NCBI GenBank assembly: GCA_044225205.1
Contig: JBGAIY010000160.1
Span: 1-15,610 of the forward strand
Length of the DNA stretch: 15,610 nucleotides
Reading direction: 5' to 3'
Source: JAEUJT01 sp044225205
Lineage (GTDB): Bacteria; Myxococcota; Myxococcia; Myxococcales; Myxococcaceae
Positions within the stretch are counted from its first letter, which is position 1, and each line of letters starts with the position of its first letter. Under the pieces are notes generated by a model. The model ran no database searches and was not told where the DNA came from. It worked only from the letters and a program-made list of their open reading frames with translations. Position numbers and translations under genes: made by a program. Shown piece after piece: positions 7,354-12,145 of the stretch.

Positions 7354-8699
7354 CGACGCAACACCGCCCTCACGCGCCGCAGCCACTCGACCCCCACGTC
7401 GGGTTGGGCCACCGCGGCCCACGACGCGAACCCCAACAGCCAGCGCTCGAAGTCGGGCCGGCCCCGCGCTTGCGAGGCCACGCCGTGTCGTTCGCAGTTG
7501 TGCAAAATCGCTTTGAATTCGCGGCGCTGGCGTCGGGGCAGCGACACTTTTTCGTTCACCACCAACCCGGTCACTTGCTGACGCCCGGTCGCCCGCATCA
7601 CCCGCCGCTTCGACGCGTTTTCGATGAAGCCTTCGTGCTGGCAAATCGAGTTGGCCCACCACAAGAAACGGCCCACGTCGCGCGGCCGAACGTCGAATGA
7701 AAACGTCAGGTCGTCGGCGTAGCGCGTGTACGCCCCGTTCCACTTCTTGGCGAGCCCGGTCAACCGCGCGTCGAGCCGTCGCGCCACCAGGTTCGCAATC
7801 ACCGGAGACGTCGGGCTCCCTTGCGGCAGCACCGCCACCTTTGACCACGCGTTGCCCAGCTTCGGGCGGTAGGTCGTCAGCTCCGCCAGCGCGGCCGCCA
7901 CCTCGTGCGGCAGCCTCAACGCCCGAAACAACCCGCGCACCCGAGCAAAATGAATCGACGGAAAGAAGTCTTGGAGGTCGAGCTTCACCACCAACGCTCG
8001 GCCCACATGCGGTGCCGCGTTCTTGACGACCGAACTGCCCGCGAAGAAGGCGGTCGCCGCCGGGTGCAGTGGCAGGCCGGCGAAGAAGCCGTCGAGCAAC
8101 CGCCGTTGAACGCCGCGAAGCTCGGGCCAGGGCGCCGCCAGTCGACGCTCACCGCCGCGGCGCTTGGGCACGCTGAATTCGACGTAGCGGCGCAGCTCTT
8201 GAAACCGCTCGAAGGGGTGACCCGCCAGCCGTTCGAGCTCAGGCAGCGACCGCATCGTCGCCACGAGCGGAAAGGGCCCCTGTCTGCGCCAAGACTGGCG
8301 CTTTGACCCGAAGAGCCAGCCGCTCGTGTCCCACGGGGCGGTGGTGGCCCGGCCAAAGTCGGGCTGGGCGACGTCGGGCAGCTCGAGCTGCCCCAACCGC
8401 AATCGGGCCAGGTTCGCCACCACCGCCGTCGAGGTCTTTGACCGCGTGCCGCAGGTACGCCCCGGCACCTGGGCATGAAGCGACTGGCGATTTGGCCGCG
8501 AGCACCGCTCGTCGGGCCCTGGCTGCGCAAACGCTCGAACCAGTTGGCCACGGTCAATGAGGTTCGCCGCCCAGGTGCCGACGATGTCGGCTTCGGCCAG
8601 CCCCTCGACCCGGTCGAGCACGGCGAGCGCCGCCGCCCAGTCGAACGGTTGGCGCTCTTTCAGCGCGTTCAATTCGAGAATCGCGTCAACCGGGTTCAC
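7350..8699 (-). CDS. Retron-type reverse transcriptase with N-terminal extension
   Basis: 449 residues from GTG at 8699, with AGGAG at 8713-8709 (9-base spacing). The RT core starts at about 165. It has VPKRRGGERRL (RT1 region, 177-187), the retron-specific NAxxH motif NAAPH (227-231), VVKLDLQDFFPSI with catalytic D241, LPQGSPTSP (291-299), TRYADDLTF with catalytic D329 and D330, and the retron 'VTG' motif VTGLVVN (376-382). NAxxH plus VTG separates retron RTs from group II intron and DGR RTs. Such enzymes prime on the 2'-OH of a G in the msr RNA and copy the msd into a branched RNA-linked DNA (msDNA). The 160-residue N-terminal extension is like those of myxobacterial retron RTs. Residues about 65-92 look out of frame (see findings). 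The msr-msd RNA lies directly upstream, and the next gene overlaps the stop. Confidence 0.95.
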   Translation of the reverse strand: MNPVDAILELNALKERQPFDWAAALAVLDRVEGLAEADIVGTWAANLIDRGQLVRAFAQPGPDERCSRPNRQSLHAQVPGRTCGTRSKTSTAVVANLARLRLGQLELPDVAQPDFGRATTAPWDTSGWLFGSKRQSWRRQGPFPLVATMRSLPELERLAGHPFERFQELRRYVEFSVPKRRGGERRLAAPWPELRGVQRRLLDGFFAGLPLHPAATAFFAGSSVVKNAAPHVGRALVVKLDLQDFFPSIHFARVRGLFRALRLPHEVAAALAELTTYRPKLGNAWSKVAVLPQGSPTSPVIANLVARRLDARLTGLAKKWNGAYTRYADDLTFSFDVRPRDVGRFLWWANSICQHEGFIENASKRRVMRATGRQQVTGLVVNEKVSLPRRQRREFKAILHNCERHGVASQARGRPDFERWLLGFASWAAVAQPDVGVEWLRRVRAVLRR

Positions 8700-8708
8700 G
8701 AACGAATG

Positions 8709-8713
8709 CTCCT
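8709..8713 (-). promoter_or_regulatory. Ribosome-binding site of the retron RT, overlapping the a2 repeat
   Basis: On the minus strand AGGAG lies 9 bases upstream of the GTG start at 8699. Its first two bases are also the last two bases of the a2 repeat (8723-8712). If the a1/a2 stem extends through the flanking GAGC/GCTC pairing, the whole site is base-paired. The RBS supports the GTG start. Confidence 0.7.
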
Positions 8714-8723
8714 GGCGGCCTGA
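8712..8723 (-). repeat. Retron a2 inverted repeat
   Basis: TCAGGCCGCCAG on the minus strand, pairing perfectly with a1. Reverse transcription is expected to begin at the base just 5' of this repeat in the RNA (8724). The last two bases belong to the RT Shine-Dalgarno sequence. Confidence 0.85.
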
Positions 8724-8740
8724 ACACTACCTGCTTCCAG

Positions 8741-8786
8741 ATCCGCGACGATGAACGAGTTCCGGCATGGCCTCATCGTCGCGGAT
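8741..8786 (-). repeat. msd hairpin of the retron
   Basis: ATCCGCGACGATGA and TCATCGTCGCGGAT form a perfect 14-bp stem (8741-8754 and 8773-8786) around an 18-base loop (8755-8772). The same stem would be present in the single-stranded cDNA, giving the long DNA hairpin typical of msDNA. A roughly 17-nt unpaired 5' DNA tail (8724-8740) would link it to the branch point. Confidence 0.85.
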
Positions 8787-8847
8787 TGATGTTTCATGCA
8801 AAACCAACTTCACCGCGACGTGACATCGCGAAACGACGCTAGCTGCT

Positions 8848-8859
8848 TCAGGCCGCCAG
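8848..8859 (-). repeat. Retron a1 inverted repeat
   Basis: CTGGCGGCCTGA on the minus strand, an exact reverse complement of the 12 bases at 8712-8723. With a bulged G at 8860 the pairing extends by GCTC (8864-8861) against GAGC (8711-8708), giving 16 base pairs. The candidate branching G8846 lies two bases beyond the stem. Confidence 0.85.
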
Positions 8860-8862
8860 CGA

Positions 8863-8893
8863 GCCGGCCGTGAATAGCAATTGGGCGGCCGGC
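8863..8893. promoter_or_regulatory. Perfect 8-bp palindrome over the retron promoter region
   Basis: GCCGGCCG (8863-8870) and CGGCCGGC (8886-8893) are exact inverted repeats around a 15-base A/T-richer centre containing the candidate -10 (8876-8871). It starts 4 bases beyond the a1 repeat. It could be an operator for a dimeric regulator, or, if transcription enters from upstream, an RNA hairpin. Its GGCCGCC (8890-8884) is also complementary to the core of a1 and could compete with a2. No regulator gene is adjacent. Confidence 0.45.
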
Positions 8894-8900
8894 GTGTCTT
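8871..8900 (-). promoter_or_regulatory. Candidate sigma-70-type promoter of the retron operon
   Basis: On the minus strand AAGACA (8900-8895) and TATTCA (8876-8871) are 18 bases apart, with 4/6 and roughly 3-4/6 matches to TTGACA/TATAAT. A start about 7 bases on would fall at about 8864, the very edge of the extended a1 repeat, where a retron RNA is expected to begin. The agreement with the RNA boundary is the main support. Confidence 0.4.
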
Positions 8901-8909
8901 AAAAAAAAT

Positions 8910-9682
8910 TCAGTCGGCTCCGGCGTAGTGCCCAAGCTCCTCGGCGAGCGTGATGTGGCTCGTCTCGAGGCCATTGGTGACCGCGACTTCGAACGGGTGC
9001 AGGTCGTCGAGGCTCGAAAAATAGCGCACGTCGTTCGAACTCGGAGCCAGCGCTCCACCCGCGTCGTTCACGGTCTCGGGGCGGGTGTACAGCCGGTCGC
9101 CGACGGCGCGGTTGAACATGAACGGGTGGTTGTGCAGCACCGTACGCAGCACCCAGCCACCGTTCACGTCGCCGAGCACGCGCGCTCTGACCTCGCCGCG
9201 AGGTTTCTGCCCCACGCGGTCGAGGCTCGAGAAATACACGCGCACGCGGGGGGCTTGGTCAGAATGAACGCGAGAAATTCGGTCGGGTGCTCGAGCATCG
9301 GCCAGCGCGAGTTCTGGGCCCCGAAGAGCAACCACTCGAGCCGCGAAATCGGCCGGAGCGAACCGTGGCCTTCGAGCAACGCCGCGTCGTTGTGGGCGTC
9401 TTTGGGCGAAAACGACTGGGTGATCTCCCGCTCGGCTTCGAGCAACGCCCGCCCAGAAGCCTGGCGCCCCAGCCGCGCCTCCACCGCGTTGCGATACGCC
9501 CGAAGCGCCCCGTCGTCGGCCGGTGTATCGAGCCCAGCCCCGTCGGCCCAGTCGTACACCCGGTTCTCTTCGGTCGGCGCCGGGGCTTCGACCGCGACGA
9601 GCCGCGCCGGTGGCAGCCCCCCGGGCGTTACACACGCCGCCCCGAACATGACCATCAGCGCCCACGATTTGATTCGCTCCAT
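8910..9682 (-). pseudogene. Lipoprotein with JAMM/RadC-like metalloprotease motif, broken by one frameshift
   Basis: The reading starts at ATG 9682 with a lipoprotein-like signal (MERIKSWALMVMFGAAC, Cys17) and runs to about residue 145 (ILTKPP). It then must shift at the C6 run (G6 at 9248-9253 on the plus strand) into the frame that ends at 8910. The span is 773 bases, one short of 258 codons. Inserting one C restores ILTKPPRVRVYFSSLDRV and a 257-residue protein. The downstream part has HNHP (H184, H186 in the restored protein) and APSSND (S215-x-x-D218), resembling the H-x-H-P...S-x-x-D zinc site of JAMM/RadC proteins, with a longer loop between them. Beyond this similarity the function is unknown. 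Both halves keep native codon usage, so either a very recent mutation or a sequencing error in the homopolymer is likely. The stop is 50 bases before the retron RNA. Confidence 0.65.
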
Positions 9683-10119
9683 CGCGCTCGGTGTTTGACT
9701 CGAAATGGCCCGCCAGGTCTACCGTCGCGGAGCCCCTCGAAAAGTTGCAACTTCGGGCCGGTCGACGCCCACCACAACGTTCACCCGAGATGCTCTCGGT
9801 TTCGGCCGCGAGATTGAATGAACGCGCAGGTCAGTCTTGAAAAACGATTGGACGAAGGCGACGCCGCCCCGCACGAGGCCGGGTGTGCGACGTGGTCACC
9901 TCCGGCGCTCGTCGGCGCCGCCGAGTAGGCCACGTTGCGGCTCGGCGGCGCGACGCGCGATTGGCGAGACTCGCGTGACTCACCGTGATTGCGCTTCCGT
10001 GTCCCGCGGCTTGGGTCACCTCCTGACGGCGTTGCGCTCCCGAGGTCAAAGGCCAGCCGACCTCAAGAGGCCGCCTCATCCTTGGTGAACTTGATGCTCA
10101 GGGCGTGTAGAAAAGGCGG
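9683..10119. other. 437-base gap without a convincing gene
   Basis: Divergent genes flank this gap (lipoprotein to the left, small Cys protein to the right), so promoters for both should lie here. Short open frames on both strands are Arg/Pro/Ser-rich and look non-coding. A strong hairpin lies at 9910-9955. A 10-base direct repeat GGTCACCTCC occurs at 9894-9903 and 10014-10023 and brackets that hairpin. A 5-bp odd palindrome GCGAGACTCGC is at 9964-9974. No T-run follows any of these. Confidence 0.5.
9910..9955. repeat. Strong inverted repeat (11 bp perfect, about 15 bp with one bulge)
   Basis: GCGCCGCCGAG at 9915-9925 pairs exactly with CTCGGCGGCGC at 9941-9951 around a 15-base loop (9926-9940). 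Outside it CGTC pairs with GACG across a bulged G. There is no T-run on either side, so it is not a typical intrinsic terminator. It may be a structured RNA, a dispersed palindromic element or a protein-binding site. Confidence 0.6.
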
Positions 10120-10461
10120 GTGATCAACCTCACCGCGCACGAAGCCCACGCGACCTTGCCGTGTCTGTGCAAGACCTGCTTCGGGCGCGCGCCGAGTGAA
10201 GCGAGCGCCGCCGGAGTCGACTTTCGGCGCATCACCGTCACCGCCGGCCCGCGCGAGCTGCACGCGTGGTTGCCCGTGAGCCTCGCCGCCGACGAAGCGG
10301 CGCTCATCGCGTCGATGCGGCAACGGCTCGAACGACGAACGGCCCGGTGGCCGAAACCCAAGCTCGCCCCCTTGGTCGGCAGGGCGAAGCCGAGCACCGC
10401 CCCGCCCAGGGCGACCGGCCTGTGGGCTCGGGTTCGCCGCTTTTTCGGCCCGAGGTCGTGA
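10120..10461 (+). CDS. Small hypothetical protein with CxCxxC cluster
   Basis: 113 residues from GTG at 10120; a stop at 10108-10110 limits upstream extension. The Shine-Dalgarno is weak (AAAAGG just upstream, close spacing). The N-terminal part has LPCLCKTC (C15, C17, C20), a possible partial metal site. The middle (FRRITVTAGPRELHAWLPV) looks like a strand-rich fold, and the C-terminus is basic with a Trp-Arg-rich end (LWARVRRFFGPRS). I do not recognise the family. It ends one base before the GTG of the radical SAM gene, so the two are almost certainly co-translated, and a partner or maturation role for that enzyme is possible but unproven. G/C-ending codons support a real gene. Confidence 0.6.
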   Translation: MINLTAHEAHATLPCLCKTCFGRAPSEASAAGVDFRRITVTAGPRELHAWLPVSLAADEAALIASMRQRLERRTARWPKPKLAPLVGRAKPSTAPPRATGLWARVRRFFGPRS

Positions 10462-10462
10462 C

Positions 10463-11992
10463 GTGGCGCCACGCCCGCAAGCCGACATCGTGCTGGCCAC
10501 GCTCAACGCCAAGTACATTCACGCGTCGCTCGGGCTGCGCTGCCTGCACGCGAACTTGGGCGTGCTGCGGTCGCGCGCCGTCATTCGCGAGTTCGTGATT
10601 CACGACCGCCCGGCCGACGTCGTCGAACGCTTGCTCGAACACGCCCCCCGCATCATCGGCCTCGGCATTTATGTGTGGAACGCGCAGACCAGCCTCGAGG
10701 TCGTGCGGCTGCTTCGCCAAGTCGCGCCCGACGTCATCGTCGTGCTGGGTGGCCCCGAGGTTCGCTACGAAACCGACCGCCAAGAAATCTGTTCGCTCGC
10801 CCAGTACGTGATTTCGGGCGAAGCCGACCACGCGTTTCGACGACTCTGCGAAGCCTTGCTGGGCGACGGTCAGCCCCCGCCCCAACGCGGGGTCATCGCC
10901 GCCGAGCCCCCCGACTTGCACTCGCTGGCGCTGCCGTACGACCTGTTCACCGACGACGACCTGCACCACCGGGTCATTTACGTCGAAGCGTCGCGCGGCT
11001 GCCCGTACCAGTGCGAATTTTGCCTCTCGTCGATGGACGACGGCGTTCGCCGCTTCGACACCGAGCCGTTTTTGGCCGCCCTCGACGCGCTCATCGCCCG
11101 CGGGGCACGGCAGTTCAAGTTCGTCGACCGCACCTTCAACCTCGACCTCAAAGTCACCACCCGCATTCTCGAATTCTTTTTGCAGCGCGTGAACCAAGGC
11201 GTGTTCGCCCACTTCGAGCTCGTGCCCGACCGGCTCCCCGAAGGGCTGCGCGCGCTCGTCGCGTCGTTCCCCGAAGGGGCGCTGCAGTTCGAGGTCGGCA
11301 TTCAGACCTTCGACGTCGACACCGCCAAGCGCATTTCGCGCAGACAAGACTACGCCAAGACCGAAGAAAACCTGCGCTACCTGAAACAGCACACCGGCGT
11401 GCACCTGCACACCGACCTCATCGTCGGGTTGCCGGGCGAAACCGCCGAGTGCATCGCCCTGGGGTTCGACCGCCTCGTCGCCCTCGAACCGCACGAAATT
11501 CAGGTCGGCATTCTGAAGCGCCTGCGCGGCACGCCCATCATTCGGCACGACCGCGAATGGCACATGACCTACAGCGCCTCGGCTCCGTACGAACTGGTGT
11601 GCAGCAAGACGCTCTCGTTTTCCCAGCTGCAGCACCTCAAGCGCTTCGCCCGCGCGTGGGACCTCGTGGGCAACAGCGGGCGCTACCATGCGCTCAAGGC
11701 GTTGGTCATGACCCGAACGCCTTCGGCCTTCGAGTCGTTTTCGCAGTGGGTCGAATGGCTGCACCGGCGCATCGGCGACTTCACCGGCCTGTCTCCCGAA
11801 CGGCTGACCGGGCTGCTGCGTGAATTTCTCGTCGCCCACGGCGCCGCCACGACCGAGGTCGACGCCGCAGTCGCAGCCGATCAAGCCGCCCGCGAAAAGG
11901 CCCGCCACGAGGCCAAAGCCCACGAAAAGGCTCTGCGGCGCCAGGCCCATCACGCCGCCTTCGAGGCCGCGGGCCAGGTGACGGCGGGGTGA
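10463..11992 (+). CDS. B12-binding-type radical SAM protein (DUF4080-like)
   Basis: 509 residues from GTG at 10463. Residues about 8-130 look like the cobalamin-binding domain of the B12-radical SAM class (VLATLNAKYIHASLGLRCL, then IIGLGIYVWNAQ and VVLGGPEV), though no DxHxxG is visible, as is common in this subgroup. The radical SAM core begins at about 170: EASRGCPYQCEFCLSS has the [4Fe-4S] CxxxCxxC (C180, C184, C187), followed by FKFVDRTFN, LQFEVGIQTF and HTDLIVGLPGET. A C-terminal DUF4080-like region (about 385-470) and a charged Ala-rich helix (about 470-505) follow. The enzyme should cleave S-adenosylmethionine to a 5'-deoxyadenosyl radical; its substrate is unknown. One base separates it from the upstream small Cys protein. 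Confidence 0.9.
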   Translation: MAPRPQADIVLATLNAKYIHASLGLRCLHANLGVLRSRAVIREFVIHDRPADVVERLLEHAPRIIGLGIYVWNAQTSLEVVRLLRQVAPDVIVVLGGPEVRYETDRQEICSLAQYVISGEADHAFRRLCEALLGDGQPPPQRGVIAAEPPDLHSLALPYDLFTDDDLHHRVIYVEASRGCPYQCEFCLSSMDDGVRRFDTEPFLAALDALIARGARQFKFVDRTFNLDLKVTTRILEFFLQRVNQGVFAHFELVPDRLPEGLRALVASFPEGALQFEVGIQTFDVDTAKRISRRQDYAKTEENLRYLKQHTGVHLHTDLIVGLPGETAECIALGFDRLVALEPHEIQVGILKRLRGTPIIRHDREWHMTYSASAPYELVCSKTLSFSQLQHLKRFARAWDLVGNSGRYHALKALVMTRTPSAFESFSQWVEWLHRRIGDFTGLSPERLTGLLREFLVAHGAATTEVDAAVAADQAAREKARHEAKAHEKALRRQAHHAAFEAAGQVTAG

Positions 11993-12005
11993 CCGGCAGA
12001 ATGGC

Positions 12006-12034
12006 TTGACAGGGTTTGAACCTCCCCGTACCTT
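12006..12034 (+). promoter_or_regulatory. Sigma-70-type promoter of rho
   Basis: TTGACA (12006-12011), a perfect -35, is followed after exactly 17 bases by TACCTT (12029-12034; 3 of 6 matches to TATAAT). Transcription would start at about 12041, leaving a leader of about 105 nt before the rho ATG. Confidence 0.65.
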
Positions 12035-12048
12035 GACGACCGCTGTCA

Positions 12049-12084
12049 GGGTTTGGCGCTTTTCGGTCTTTTCGCCGCCAACCC
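12049..12084 (+). promoter_or_regulatory. Hairpin in the rho leader
   Basis: GGGTT-T-GGCG (12049-12058) pairs with CGCCAACCC (12076-12084) as a 9-bp stem with one bulged T. The 17-base pyrimidine-rich loop contains CTTTTCG twice. A C/U-rich single-stranded loop is what Rho binds, and rho leaders are autoregulated in other bacteria, so this is a candidate autoregulatory element. The stem is directly visible; the function is inferred. Confidence 0.5.
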
Positions 12085-12145
12085 GCTCACTCCTCACACC
12101 GCCGGCTTTTGGCAGCAGCCGCGACCAGCTTCGAAATTACCGATT

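Larger units (their letters stand above)
8712..8859 (-). ncRNA. Retron msr-msd non-coding RNA
   Basis: Directly upstream of the RT, in the canonical position and orientation. A perfect 12-bp inverted repeat (a1 CTGGCGGCCTGA at 8859-8848, a2 TCAGGCCGCCAG at 8723-8712) encloses 124 nt. Immediately after a1 the RNA reads AAGC, so G8846 is the likely branching guanosine; CAGC (G8843) and TAGC (G8839) are alternatives. The msr part has a stem-loop CGCGA/TCGCG (8830-8826 with 8818-8814, 7-nt loop) and a second one, GTTTT/GAAAC (8804-8800 with 8795-8791, with a T-G wobble). The msd part is a perfect 14-bp hairpin (8786-8773 with 8754-8741, 18-nt loop). Copying from the base next to a2 (8724) through the hairpin (8786) gives a cDNA of at least 63 nt, so a msDNA of about 63-75 nt is predicted, in the size range of Myxococcus Mx65. 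Product ends are inferred, not seen. Confidence 0.82.

Noticed and set aside
7354..7848. Upstream extension of the TIGR02996 protein in its open frame
   Set aside because: This part overlaps the RT catalytic core (YADD and VTG region) and reads as Arg/Gly-rich filler; the ATG at 7353 begins right before the recognisable domain and overlaps the RT stop.
7350..8699. RT as part of a group II intron or a diversity-generating retroelement
   Set aside because: No maturase/endonuclease domain, domain V-like RNA, or template/variable repeat pair was found; NAxxH and VTG motifs point to a retron.
8901..8908. Eight-T run on the minus strand as intrinsic terminator of the lipoprotein gene
   Set aside because: No convincing hairpin precedes it in the minus direction; the strong GCCGGCCG palindrome lies after it. 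It may still be an A/T-rich upstream element of the retron promoter.
9837..10088. 83-codon open frame on the plus strand (and an 82-codon one at 9831-10079 on the minus strand)
   Set aside because: Arg/Pro/Ser-rich composition, no ribosome-binding site, overlaps the strong hairpin, and codon pattern unlike neighbouring genes.
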